Part shown: positions 41,174 to 49,701 of the stretch, piece by piece | Position numbering within the stretch: position 1 is the stretch's first letter | Layout: every line of letters starts with the position of its first letter | Assembly: GCF_024362405.1 (NCBI RefSeq) | Contig: NZ_CP101454.1 | Location: 1,922,001-1,986,000, forward strand | Reading direction: 5' to 3' | From: Halorarius litoreus | GTDB taxonomy: Archaea > Halobacteriota > Halobacteria > Halobacteriales > Haloarculaceae | DNA length: 64,000 nucleotides | Program-made: the position numbers and the translations under genes | Notes under the pieces: generated by a model | What the model saw: the letters and a program-made list of their open reading frames with translations, nothing else | Database searches by the model: none | What the model was told of the DNA's origin: nothing

Positions 41174-42441
41174 CGGCCATCGTGTTCAACGCCGCGTACA
41201 ACGGGCTGGGTATCGTCCGCGAGCTGGGGCGCAACGGCGTCGACGTCTACGTGCTCGACAGCTTCCGGAACGTCGGCACCGTGAGCCGCTACGGCAGCTA
41301 TCGGCACTGTCCGAACCCCGAGACCGACGAGGCGGGGTTCGTCGAGCGGCTGCTCGAACTGGGTCCGACGTTCGACGAGCGCCCCGTCGTGTTTCCGACG
41401 AACGACCACTGGGCTGCGGCTGCCGCCCGACACAAGGACCGCCTCTCGGCGTTCTACGAGCTCTGTGTCTCGGACTACGAGGCGGTGTCGCTGATGCTCG
41501 ACAAGCGTCGGTTCGGCGCGTGGGCCGTCGAACGCGGCTACCCGTCGCCGCGGACGTGGGCCGCGAGCGAGGCCGACCGCATCCCCCGCGAGAGCTTCCC
41601 GGTCGCAGCAAAGCCGAACGACGCGCGGCTCCGCCCGGACATGATGTTCCGGTCGCGCGCCGCCACGCTCTCGACGAAGCTCACCGGTGGGGGCGGCGTC
41701 GACACCGAGACCGCGAAAGAACTCCACGAGCGCGCGGAAGCCATCGATGGCAACCGGCTGCAGGTGCTCGACTCGCCCGCCGAGGTCGACGCCTTCCTCG
41801 CGACGGTCGACTCCGAGGCGTACGTCCTGCAGGAGTACGTCCGCGGGCTCTCCGACCAGATGGTGACCGTCGGGGTGTACGCCGACCGCGACCACGAGGT
41901 CCGAGGACTGTTCGTCGGCCGCAAGCGTCGGGGGTTCCCCCCGGACGTGGGCGATTGCAAGCTCGGCGAGTCGAGCGACGTCCCCGACGAGCTGAAGGAC
42001 TCGGTTCGCGAGCTGGCCCGCGACATCGAGCTCGTGGGCATCGCCGAGTTCGAGTTCAAGCAGGATTCGGTGTCGGGCGAGTACCGGCTCATCGAGATCA
42101 ACCCCCGGAGCTGGTCGTGGGTCGGCATCACTCCCGCCGCGGGTGTGAACCTCCCGATGCTCGCGTACCGCGACCTCCGGGACGAGCCTATCCCGCCGTA
42201 CACCGAGAACCTGGTCGCACCGGGGGAGGTGAAGTGGGTGAAGCTCACCGAGGACCTCCCGAACGTCCTCTACTACAATCGCGAGGCGGGCCACCCGGAG
42301 TGGAGCGGATCGCTGCGTGACTGGTGGGACTCGGTGCGCGCGAAAACGCTCGTCACCGCGGAGTTCAGCCGCGACGACCCGCTGCCCGGCGTGTACGCGC
42401 TCGCGCTCGCCGCGATTCGCGTCGCCGGAACTATTCTCTAG
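41170..42441 (+). CDS. ATP-grasp ligase
   Basis: A 423-residue ATP-grasp enzyme (carboxylate-amine or carboxylate-thiol ligase): N-terminal Rossmann-like pre-ATP-grasp domain (TAIVFNAAYNGLGIVREL), then the nucleotide-binding region (FPVAAKPNDARLRP) and the metal-binding strand with EINPRSW. Related proteins join a carboxylate to an amine through an acyl phosphate, for example adding an amino acid to a sugar or lipid. A GTG start is used because no in-frame ATG lies nearer than 41071 and the mini-ORF stop overlaps it. Confidence 0.85.
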   Translation: MTAIVFNAAYNGLGIVRELGRNGVDVYVLDSFRNVGTVSRYGSYRHCPNPETDEAGFVERLLELGPTFDERPVVFPTNDHWAAAAARHKDRLSAFYELCVSDYEAVSLMLDKRRFGAWAVERGYPSPRTWAASEADRIPRESFPVAAKPNDARLRPDMMFRSRAATLSTKLTGGGGVDTETAKELHERAEAIDGNRLQVLDSPAEVDAFLATVDSEAYVLQEYVRGLSDQMVTVGVYADRDHEVRGLFVGRKRRGFPPDVGDCKLGESSDVPDELKDSVRELARDIELVGIAEFEFKQDSVSGEYRLIEINPRSWSWVGITPAAGVNLPMLAYRDLRDEPIPPYTENLVAPGEVKWVKLTEDLPNVLYYNREAGHPEWSGSLRDWWDSVRAKTLVTAEFSRDDPLPGVYALALAAIRVAGTIL

Positions 42442-43183
42442 GGGCGATCCGCCACCGTTTCTCGGAGCCGACGAGCCACAGCAGGTGGTTGACCGCGCCG
42501 TGGACGAGCACCGTTCGCCACGGCTGGGTGCCGTAGTAGCGCCCGCCCGTGTTCTCGATACCCTCGTAGCCCGAATCCAGCAGCAGCAGGCTCTCGCGCA
42601 GGAGGGCAGCCGTCACCTCGGAGGCGTGAATCAGTAGCTCGCGGGGCGTGTCGAACGGCGAGACGTGGACCCGCTCTCGCGCGAGGATGTTGCCGTCGTC
42701 GAACTGCTCGGACAGCAGGTGGACGGTCGCGCCGCCGATCCGCTCGCCGTTGGCCCACTGGACGACGGGCGAACTCGGGCCGCGATAGTCGGGGAGGTAC
42801 GAGCTGTGGCAGTTCACGGCCGCGACGAGCGGCGCGTCGATGGTGTCGACCGGGATCAGGTAGCCCCAGCCACAGGAGACGAGATACGCGAACGGCTCGT
42901 CCCCCGCGACGCGCTCGACCGCCGACAGCGGTGCCCTCGGGTCGCCCGCGATGACGTAAGGGACGTCGTGAGCGTCGAGGAACTCGACCGTTCGTCCCGT
43001 GGTCGCATCGACGACGACGCGGGTGTCGTAGCGGCCGACGTAGGCGTCGGTCGCCAGCAATCGCTCGAGAACGATGCGTGGCTTGCGGCCGTCCGCCGGC
43101 GCCAGGAAGACGACGGTCGCCCGGTCGCCGGCGTCGGCGGTCGCGCTGGTCACCGTCGCCGCGCTCACGGGCTGGTCGCTCAC
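42431..43183 (-). CDS. Sugar or tRNA-type formyltransferase
   Basis: A 250-residue formyltransferase of the Fmt/GART fold that moves a formyl group from N10-formyl-tetrahydrofolate to an amine. The catalytic segment is VNCHSSYLPDYRG (N124, H126) with FDDG (D162/D163). No methionyl-tRNA binding C-domain is seen, and archaea do not formylate initiator tRNA, so an amino-sugar substrate is likely, fitting the DegT aminotransferase next door. The GTG at 43183 overlaps the stop of a 14-codon mini-ORF (GTGA). An in-frame GTG at 43189 is possible. Confidence 0.82.
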   Translation of the reverse strand: MSDQPVSAATVTSATADAGDRATVVFLAPADGRKPRIVLERLLATDAYVGRYDTRVVVDATTGRTVEFLDAHDVPYVIAGDPRAPLSAVERVAGDEPFAYLVSCGWGYLIPVDTIDAPLVAAVNCHSSYLPDYRGPSSPVVQWANGERIGGATVHLLSEQFDDGNILARERVHVSPFDTPRELLIHASEVTAALLRESLLLLDSGYEGIENTGGRYYGTQPWRTVLVHGAVNHLLWLVGSEKRWRIAPRE

Positions 43184-43224
43184 CGCCACGGCGTCACCCC
43201 TCGGGTCGTAAACTCACCGTTCAT
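43180..43224 (-). CDS. Mini-ORF (14 codons) coupled to the formyltransferase
   Basis: ATG 43224 lies 27 bp after CATAACAA. The 14-codon frame (MNGEFTTRGVTPWR) ends in TGA overlapping the formyltransferase GTG (43183-43180, GTGA). Likely the first codons read on a leaderless mRNA. Confidence 0.45.
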   Translation of the reverse strand: MNGEFTTRGVTPWR

Positions 43225-43251
43225 CACTCCGTCGAGTCGTCGCCGAGAGAA

Positions 43252-43259
43252 TTGTTATG
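43252..43259 (-). promoter_or_regulatory. CATAACAA promoter element with upstream CGGTAACG
   Basis: Minus strand CGGTAACG (43271-43264), 4 bases, then CATAACAA (43259-43252), 27 bp before the mini-ORF ATG at 43224. Confidence 0.62.
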
Positions 43260-43299
43260 GTGTCGTTACCGGTCGTGCGCGCCGGTGCTCGTGGTGCCG

Positions 43300-44433
43300 T
43301 TACCGCACCAGCGTGGCCTCGATGGTCTCGGCCACCGCCGCCACCGTCCCGGCTGGCACCTGCGTGTGGGTCGGGAACACGAGCGTCGCGAGCCGCAGGG
43401 GCTCGGCGTCGGGGAACGCCGCGAGGTCGGCTTCGGGGACGCCGATGGGCCACGGGAACCGCTCGACTGCCAGCCCCCGTTCGCGAAGCGCGGTGAACAC
43501 CGCCGTACACTCGGCTTCGCCCCCCGGGACGTAGACGTGGACGCCGTACGGGCAGGCGCCCTCGTAGGGCGCCGGGGTGGTCACCTCGATACCGTCGATG
43601 CGGCTGAGCCGCTCGTGGAACGCCGCGTAGCGCGCCAGCCGCTCGGCCTGGTACACACTGGGGTCACACCGCTCGAGGGCGAGCTGGGAGAGCCGTCCGG
43701 GAGCCGCGGGCGGCCACACGCCGTCTGCGAGCGGGAGCGACTCGGGGTTCTGGGTGTAGTCGATGACCCGGAACTGCGGCGGGTCGGGGCTGTCACCGCC
43801 GGGCCACCCGACGACCTGCATCCCCGTCTTCGCGACGCTGGTGAGGAGGTCCTTCCCCTCGGCGCGCGTCCGCTCGGTCGGCGGAAGCGGTAGCGTCTTC
43901 GAGACGACCAGCCCGCCGTTCGGCACCGGGAGGCACTTGTGCGGGCTGAACACCGCGACGTCACCCGTCGAGCCGAGCAGTTTCCCCTGCTGGTCGCGAG
44001 CGAACAGCCCGCGCGGGGCGTCCTCGATGACGAACGCACCCGCTTCCGTGGCGGCCCGGGCGAGGTCGTCGAACGCCGGGTCGGCGAACCCGAGGTAGTG
44101 GACGAACATCGCGACCACCGGCTCGGTGTCGGCGAGCCGCTCGCGGACCACCGCCGGGTCGAGTCGCAGGTCGTGGCCGACGGGGTAGTACGCGACGTCG
44201 AACCCCAGCCGGTGGAACACGTGCATGACGCCGCGCGGGAGGTAGTCGGGCACCAGCGCCACGCCGCGGTCGAGCTGGTCGAGGACGGCGTACAGCCCCG
44301 TCCGCGCGTACGAGTAGAGCATCCGCTCGCCCGGTGGCACCCACGCATCGTCGTCGAGCCACGCGGGCGCAGACGGCTCCCCGAACCGGTACCACAGCGG
44401 GTTGAACTGGGGGGCAGCCGAGACGCACGCCAT
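43300..44433 (-). CDS. DegT/DnrJ/EryC1-type sugar aminotransferase
   Basis: A 377-residue PLP-dependent aminotransferase of the family that aminates keto-sugars. K166 (FSPHKCLPVPNGG) is the Schiff-base lysine and D138 (EDAPRG) the partner of the pyridine nitrogen. It ends the operon phosphodiesterase-FemAB-aminotransferase: its ATG overlaps the previous stop (TGATG). The formyltransferase next door would act on the amine it makes, giving an N-formyl amino sugar. Confidence 0.85.
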   Translation of the reverse strand: MACVSAAPQFNPLWYRFGEPSAPAWLDDDAWVPPGERMLYSYARTGLYAVLDQLDRGVALVPDYLPRGVMHVFHRLGFDVAYYPVGHDLRLDPAVVRERLADTEPVVAMFVHYLGFADPAFDDLARAATEAGAFVIEDAPRGLFARDQQGKLLGSTGDVAVFSPHKCLPVPNGGLVVSKTLPLPPTERTRAEGKDLLTSVAKTGMQVVGWPGGDSPDPPQFRVIDYTQNPESLPLADGVWPPAAPGRLSQLALERCDPSVYQAERLARYAAFHERLSRIDGIEVTTPAPYEGACPYGVHVYVPGGEAECTAVFTALRERGLAVERFPWPIGVPEADLAAFPDAEPLRLATLVFPTHTQVPAGTVAAVAETIEATLVR

Positions 44434-45521
44434 CAGTAGTCTCGCTGGAGCGCCGAGCGCATCCGCGGGGCGTCGCCGCCCCCGGGTGACTCGTGGCGCT
44501 GTCGGCTGCCCGTCCGCCGGAGCAGCCGCGCGTACACGGTCGCCGCGAGATGCACCGGCCACGAGCTCTTCTCCATCTGGTAGTACGTCGCCAGCTCCGG
44601 GGCGAACTTCGCCTTGTAGCCGTTGAGCCGCTGGGTGTTCGCGCCCACGAGGTCGTAGCGCGCGAGCCCGCGGTCGATGCCGTCGCGCATGATCTGCCAG
44701 TCGACGAGGTCGTTGATGGGGAGGTCGGCGTCCGTCTTCGCCCCGCCCTGCCACCGGTAGCTCGTGTCGCCCACCTCGACGGTGACCATCCCGCCGGCGA
44801 ACGTGCCGTCGACGGTGCAGACGTACGGCCGAACCGTCCCTTCGGGGGTCGCATCGTAGAGGTCCTCGACGAACGCGGCGGTCACCGGGTACGGCTCGCC
44901 CTGTGCCTCGTGGCGTGCCCGGACCTGGGCGATGATGGGCGCGATGTCGTCGCGACCCCCCTCGTACACCTCGTAGTCGATGGCGTAGTCGGCCGTCACG
45001 TTCTTGCGGGCGTCGCTGCTGAACGCCGCGAGCAGCGCGTCGGCCCCCTGGGTGAGGTCGACCATGTAGGTGTATCGTGGGGTGACGTCGAAGTCGTGCC
45101 ACGAGAGCGCCCGCACGTCGTCGTAGCGCGTCCCGCTCCGGAGGTAGCTGTACGCGGGCGAGATGACCTCCTCGACGTACGCCATGCAGCCGTCGATGAA
45201 CTTCTCGCGGTCGCTCTCGGCCTTCCGCTGCTTGAGCTTCTCGTGGTTGAGCTGGACGGGGCCCAGATACGGCACCTTCAGCTGTGGCGGCGGCGAGAAC
45301 ACCGTCTGGATAGGCCCCTTGCTGATCTCGAACAGGGGGAACAGCCCGACGGGCTCCTGTCCCTTGTAGCCGATGAGGGGGTGGAGCGTCGCGTTCGAGT
45401 GCTCCGCGAGGACGTCGAGCGCACCGATGTAGTGGAACGGCGTCGCCTGTGGCGACCGCGCGACGAGCGCGTCCCAGCGGTCGAGGTCGTCGTTCGTCGC
45501 CGTCCGGATCTCGAGAGTCAT
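44433..45521 (-). CDS. FemAB-like GNAT transferase
   Basis: A 362-residue double-GNAT protein (FSSDARKNVTADYAIDYEVY and RYDLVGANTQRLNGYKAKFA). Clearly paralogous to the protein at 38972, also placed between a phosphatase- or deacetylase-type gene and a sugar enzyme. The C-terminal tail is short and basic. A likely acyl or aminoacyl transferase to the surface glycan. Confidence 0.8.
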   Translation of the reverse strand: MTLEIRTATNDDLDRWDALVARSPQATPFHYIGALDVLAEHSNATLHPLIGYKGQEPVGLFPLFEISKGPIQTVFSPPPQLKVPYLGPVQLNHEKLKQRKAESDREKFIDGCMAYVEEVISPAYSYLRSGTRYDDVRALSWHDFDVTPRYTYMVDLTQGADALLAAFSSDARKNVTADYAIDYEVYEGGRDDIAPIIAQVRARHEAQGEPYPVTAAFVEDLYDATPEGTVRPYVCTVDGTFAGGMVTVEVGDTSYRWQGGAKTDADLPINDLVDWQIMRDGIDRGLARYDLVGANTQRLNGYKAKFAPELATYYQMEKSSWPVHLAATVYARLLRRTGSRQRHESPGGGDAPRMRSALQRDY

Positions 45522-45525
45522 GGGC

Positions 45526-47130
45526 TCACTCCAGGTACCCGATGTCCGCCAGCCGCTGTTCGACCGAGCGGTCCGCAGTTTCGACCCGTGCTCCGACCTC
45601 GAACTCCGGGTAGGGTTCCCGGCCGACGTCCTCGACGATGGGGAGCGTCACGCCGTCCATCCGGTCGCTCGCCGGCAGGCCGAACGTCGCGAGCACCGTC
45701 GGCGTCACGTCGAACAGGTGGGCGCGTGCGAGGCTCGCCGAGGCGTCGATGGCCTGGCCGCTGGCGGCGATGATGCCCTCGGGTTTGTGCTCGTAGAAGT
45801 TCTCGAGCGGCTCGAACAGCTCGCCCATGAGCGTCGTCGAGAGGTGGTTGTTGTAGTCCGTCGGAATCACGATGACGTCCGCGACCTCCTCGAGGTACGG
45901 GCCGTCGAACACCTCTTCGCGCGTGAGGACGGCCTCGAACACCGGCTCGCCGTCGGGCGTCTCGACCTCGCTGAGCAGTTCAATGAGCGCCGTCCGCACC
46001 GCGTCGTACTCGGACTCGGGGACGACGCCCTCTGGTTCGCGCCCTTCGAGGTTGATGCGAACCCCGAGTTCGATGCGCGAGCGCATGTACGCCGTCGAGG
46101 CGGCGAAATCGACCTGCTCGGTCGCAGCGCGAATCGCGTCCTTCGGGACGCGGCTGGCGACAAACGACGCGAGGCCGAGCCGCGACAGCACCGCGCCGAG
46201 CCGCTGGCTCGTGATGCCGACCCGGGCGGCGGCCTTCATCGCACGGGCCATCGGGGAGGGTTTCGCCTCCACCTTCTGTTCGCCCGTGCCACGTCGCTCG
46301 GCTGCGATAGCCGTCCACGACGGCATCCCCTCGCCCCCACGGCTGGCGGTGACGTAGCCGTGCTCGCGCAGGTAGTCGTTCACCCGGAACTCGTAGCCGG
46401 TGTACTCGCCGATGCCGTGGTCGCTGACGATGAGGACGTTCTCCGGCTCGCAGTGGTCGATGATCTTCCCGACCTCACGGTCGACGGCGGTGAACACCTC
46501 GCGGACGGCGTCGTCGTCGCCCGGATACTCGTGGAACACCGTGTCGGTCTGCTGGAACTGGACGAACCCGAAGTCGGGGTCGTACTCGTCGGCGAGATAG
46601 ACGAAGGCGTCGCCGCGCTGGCGCGTCAGCTCACGGTAGCCCGCGATGCGGCCCTCGCGGGTCTCCCGCGAGTTCGGGTTGTACACCTCGTAGCCGCCGA
46701 TGGCCTCACGAACCGAGTCGAGCAGCTCGGCGGGGTGGGTCGTCGGCGGGTCGGCCGAGACGTACCCCGGGAGGAGCGCCCCGTCGAACGGGCGCGGCGG
46801 GTCGGTCACCGGGACGTTCACGACGATGCTGGAGAAGCCGCGGTTGCTGAGCAGTTCCCACACCGCGTACTCCCGCACGGCCGACCGGTTCGCGACGTCC
46901 CAGTCGTAGCCGTCGAAGGTGAGGAAGTCGAACACGCCGTGTTTCCCGGGGTTGACACCCGTGTACGCGGAGGGCCACGCGCTGGCCGTCCACGGCGGTA
47001 CCTGTGACTGGAGCGGTCCGCTCGTCCCCGCCTCGAACACCGCACGGATGTTCGGCAGCTCGCCGTCCTCGATGAGCGGCACGAGAACGTCCGTTGAAAC
47101 CCCATCTAACCCGACCAGAAGTGTCTTCAT
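45526..47130 (-). CDS. Alkaline-phosphatase-superfamily phosphodiesterase
   Basis: A 534-residue enzyme of the nucleotide pyrophosphatase/phosphodiesterase group with a complete set of catalytic positions: D9 (LVGLDGVS), Thr nucleophile T48 (PPWTAS), a second metal pair in QQTDTVFH, and DHG in IVSDHGIGEYTGYEF. There is no signal peptide. It may hydrolyse or transfer a phosphate-linked glycan intermediate. It is first in the operon with the FemAB-like and DegT genes. A 6-codon mini-ORF overlaps its ATG (ATGA). Confidence 0.85.
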   Translation of the reverse strand: MKTLLVGLDGVSTDVLVPLIEDGELPNIRAVFEAGTSGPLQSQVPPWTASAWPSAYTGVNPGKHGVFDFLTFDGYDWDVANRSAVREYAVWELLSNRGFSSIVVNVPVTDPPRPFDGALLPGYVSADPPTTHPAELLDSVREAIGGYEVYNPNSRETREGRIAGYRELTRQRGDAFVYLADEYDPDFGFVQFQQTDTVFHEYPGDDDAVREVFTAVDREVGKIIDHCEPENVLIVSDHGIGEYTGYEFRVNDYLREHGYVTASRGGEGMPSWTAIAAERRGTGEQKVEAKPSPMARAMKAAARVGITSQRLGAVLSRLGLASFVASRVPKDAIRAATEQVDFAASTAYMRSRIELGVRINLEGREPEGVVPESEYDAVRTALIELLSEVETPDGEPVFEAVLTREEVFDGPYLEEVADVIVIPTDYNNHLSTTLMGELFEPLENFYEHKPEGIIAASGQAIDASASLARAHLFDVTPTVLATFGLPASDRMDGVTLPIVEDVGREPYPEFEVGARVETADRSVEQRLADIGYLE

Positions 47131-47147
47131 GGCTGAAGGCTCACCAT
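47127..47147 (-). CDS. Mini-ORF (6 codons) coupled to the phosphodiesterase
   Basis: ATG 47147, 28 bp after CATAACAA, opens the 6-codon frame MVSLQP whose TGA overlaps the phosphodiesterase ATG (47130-47127, ATGA). Confidence 0.42.
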   Translation of the reverse strand: MVSLQP

Positions 47148-47175
47148 TACCCCTAATCGGGTCGCCACGCTGGCT

Positions 47176-47183
47176 TTGTTATG
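47176..47183 (-). promoter_or_regulatory. CATAACAA promoter element with upstream CGGTATCG
   Basis: Minus strand CGGTATCG (47195-47188), 4 bases, then CATAACAA (47183-47176), 28 bp before the mini-ORF ATG at 47147. Confidence 0.6.
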
Positions 47184-47436
47184 GGCTCGATACCGCACGA
47201 TAGCGCGGCGACCGCAGCGCGGCTCGAACGCTCGTGAGTCGCCGCTACACGACCGGCAGCGGACGACGACCGGCTGTGAACGGTACTCGGCTGAGTCGCG
47301 GCGAGGGGCGGTGTCGGCCAGCATCGCCGAACGCGAGATACGGGGCGTGTATCAGCCGAATACTGGTGATAGACACGTCATAACGATACGGCGAATCGTG
47401 CTCATACTCGCGTATGAACCAGCGAAGGTGGGGTCG

Positions 47437-48372
47437 ATGGGGTCGGTAGTCATCTCGGTCGACGCGGAGCTGGGGTGGGGGTTCCACGATCTCGGCCCCG
47501 AGTACGACCACCGCGTCGAAGCCGCACGGCTCGGGTGGGCGACGCTGCTCGACCTGTTCGACGCCTACGAGATACCGGCGACGTGGGCCGTCGTCGGCCA
47601 CCTCATGCTCGACGACTGCGACGGCACGCACGCCGACCACCCCACCCCACCGGGATGGTTCGAGCGCGAGCGGAACGGGTGGACCGGTCGCCGCGACCTG
47701 CGGTTCGGCGGCGAACTGATCGACCGACTGGTCGCGTCGCCGGTCGACCACGACATCGGCTGTCACACGTTCTCCCACGTCGTGCTCACCGACCCACGCG
47801 TCACCCGCGAGATGGTGCGCGCAGAGCTGCAGGCGGCGGCCGACGCCGCGAAACCGTACGGCCTCGAACTCGAGTCGTTCGTCTTTCCCCGCAATCAGGT
47901 TGCGTACCGCGACGTCCTCGCGGAGTTCGGCTACACTGCCTACCGAGGTGCCGGGACGGAGGCGTACGACCGCCACCGGCAGCCCGTCGCGAAGTTCGCC
48001 GACGCGCTGTTCGGCGACCCCGACCTCCTCGTCCACCCGACGCTCGACCAGCACGGGCTGGTCGACGTTCCGCCGTCGCTGTTCCTCTACGAACTGCAGG
48101 GACTCCCGCGAGACCTCATCACCGCGGTTCGTGGCGAGGACCCCGTCGTCCGGTTGGCGAAGCGGGGCATCGACCGCGCCGCCGAGGCGGACGGGGTGTT
48201 CCACCTGTGGCTCCACCCCAACAACCTCGTCGACCCGAGCGACGTCGGCCGGCTCCGGGAGATCCTCGCGTACCTGCGCGAGCAGGTCGACACGACCTCG
48301 CTTTCCGTCGAGACGATGGCCGACGTGGCCGACCGCGTGCAGGCCGAACGCTGGGTCGCCCCTACCGTGTAG
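47437..48372 (+). CDS. Polysaccharide deacetylase
   Basis: A 311-residue NodB-fold carbohydrate esterase: SVDAELGWGF (D9, motif 1), DIGCHTFSHV (zinc His-x3-His, motif 2) and FHLWLHPNN (motif 5 His). It removes acetyl groups from N-acetylated sugars. No signal peptide, so it probably acts on a cytoplasmic intermediate. ATG 47437 begins at the conserved first strand. An in-frame GTG at 47428 is possible. Confidence 0.82.
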   Translation: MGSVVISVDAELGWGFHDLGPEYDHRVEAARLGWATLLDLFDAYEIPATWAVVGHLMLDDCDGTHADHPTPPGWFERERNGWTGRRDLRFGGELIDRLVASPVDHDIGCHTFSHVVLTDPRVTREMVRAELQAAADAAKPYGLELESFVFPRNQVAYRDVLAEFGYTAYRGAGTEAYDRHRQPVAKFADALFGDPDLLVHPTLDQHGLVDVPPSLFLYELQGLPRDLITAVRGEDPVVRLAKRGIDRAAEADGVFHLWLHPNNLVDPSDVGRLREILAYLREQVDTTSLSVETMADVADRVQAERWVAPTV

Positions 48373-48471
48373 GTTCGGAGCCGCGATGCGTGCGGTGGTT
48401 TCTCGGCGAGACGATGGCACCGTGATACCGTGGTAGAGGCCAGTTATCACGACACACAGCAGTAGGCTATC

Positions 48472-48479
48472 TATTACAA
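48472..48479 (+). promoter_or_regulatory. CATAACAA-like element (TATTACAA)
   Basis: TATTACAA ends 28 bp before the ATG at 48508 of the CoA-transferase operon. Two mismatches from the consensus, but position is right. Confidence 0.4.
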
Positions 48480-48507
48480 TCCACGGTGGGGTGAATTCGC
48501 CCTACCC

Positions 48508-49701
48508 ATGGACGTCTGTTCAGATTTGAGGGTCCTCGACCTGACCCGCATCCTCGGTGGCCCATACGCTACCATGCTATTGGCCGACCTGGGCGCGGAC
48601 GTCGTGAAGGTCGAGCCGCCGGGAGGCGATCCAGTCAGGCGCACTCCTCCGTTCTACGCCGACAGTGAATCGGAACCCTATGGGGGGTATTTCATGAGCA
48701 TCAATCGAGGGAAACGCAGCATCGAACTCGACCTCACGACCGACACCGACCAGGAGCTGTTCCTCTCGCTCGTCGAGACGGCGGACGTCGTCGTCGAGAA
48801 CTTCCAGACCGGGACGATGGAGCGGTTCGGCCTCGAGTACGAACGGCTCAAGGAGCTGAACCCCGGACTGATCTACGCCTCCATCCGGGGGTTCGGCGAC
48901 CCCCGGACGGTCCCGACCGACCGGCAGGGCGACCCCGTCTACGACATCGTCGTACAGGCGCTCTCCGGCGTGATGCAGATCAACGGCCAGCCCGACGACC
49001 CGCCGACGAAGTTCGGCATCGGCATCGGCGACCTGTTCGCCGGCGTGATGTGCACCGTCGGCGTGCTCGCAGCGCTCCACCAGCGCGACCAGACGGGCGA
49101 AGGGCAGTACGTCGACATCTCGATGTACGACTGCATGGTGAGCCTCTGTGAGCGCACCATCTACCAGTACTCCTACGAAGGGACCGTCCCCGCCCGGTAC
49201 GGCAACGCCCACCCGCTGTTGTTCCCGTACGACGCGTTCGAGACGAAAGACGGGCTGGTCGTCATCGGCGTCATCAGCGGCGCCCAGTGGACGACGCTCT
49301 GTGAGGTGATGGGCCTGCCCGAACTCGGCGCGGCGTACGCCGACCAGGAGCACCGGAACGCCAACCGCGAGATGCTCCGGGAGATCATCGCCGAGTGGAC
49401 CCGGCGACGGACCAGCGAGGAAGTCCTGGCGGCGCTCGAAGGCGAAATTCCCTGTGCGCCCGTCCAAGACGTGACCGACGTGTTCGCCGACCCCGTCGTC
49501 CGGGAGCGTGGGATGCTCGTCGAGGTGGACCAGCCCGGCGTCGACGTCCCGCTCACCATCGCCGGCAACCCCATCAAGATGACCGGCTCGGCCGTCGGCG
49601 TCAGGGGGCGGGCCCCCCTGCTCGACGAGCACCGCGAGGAACTCCTGGCGACGCTCCAGCTCCGTGCTGACGTTGCGTCTACCGGCACTGGGAAGCGATG
49701 A
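48508..49701 (+). CDS. Family III CoA transferase (CaiB/BaiF-like)
   Basis: A 397-residue enzyme that moves CoA between carboxylic acids through an aspartyl-CoA intermediate. Hallmarks: RVLDLTRILGGPYATMLLADLGADVVKVE at the start and the catalytic Asp in GIGDLFAGV. First gene of a tight three-gene operon with a GNAT (4-bp overlap) and a 2-hydroxyacid dehydrogenase. Finding a CoA transferase inside a glycan island suggests it activates an acid for transfer to a sugar. Confidence 0.88.
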   Translation: MDVCSDLRVLDLTRILGGPYATMLLADLGADVVKVEPPGGDPVRRTPPFYADSESEPYGGYFMSINRGKRSIELDLTTDTDQELFLSLVETADVVVENFQTGTMERFGLEYERLKELNPGLIYASIRGFGDPRTVPTDRQGDPVYDIVVQALSGVMQINGQPDDPPTKFGIGIGDLFAGVMCTVGVLAALHQRDQTGEGQYVDISMYDCMVSLCERTIYQYSYEGTVPARYGNAHPLLFPYDAFETKDGLVVIGVISGAQWTTLCEVMGLPELGAAYADQEHRNANREMLREIIAEWTRRRTSEEVLAALEGEIPCAPVQDVTDVFADPVVRERGMLVEVDQPGVDVPLTIAGNPIKMTGSAVGVRGRAPLLDEHREELLATLQLRADVASTGTGKR

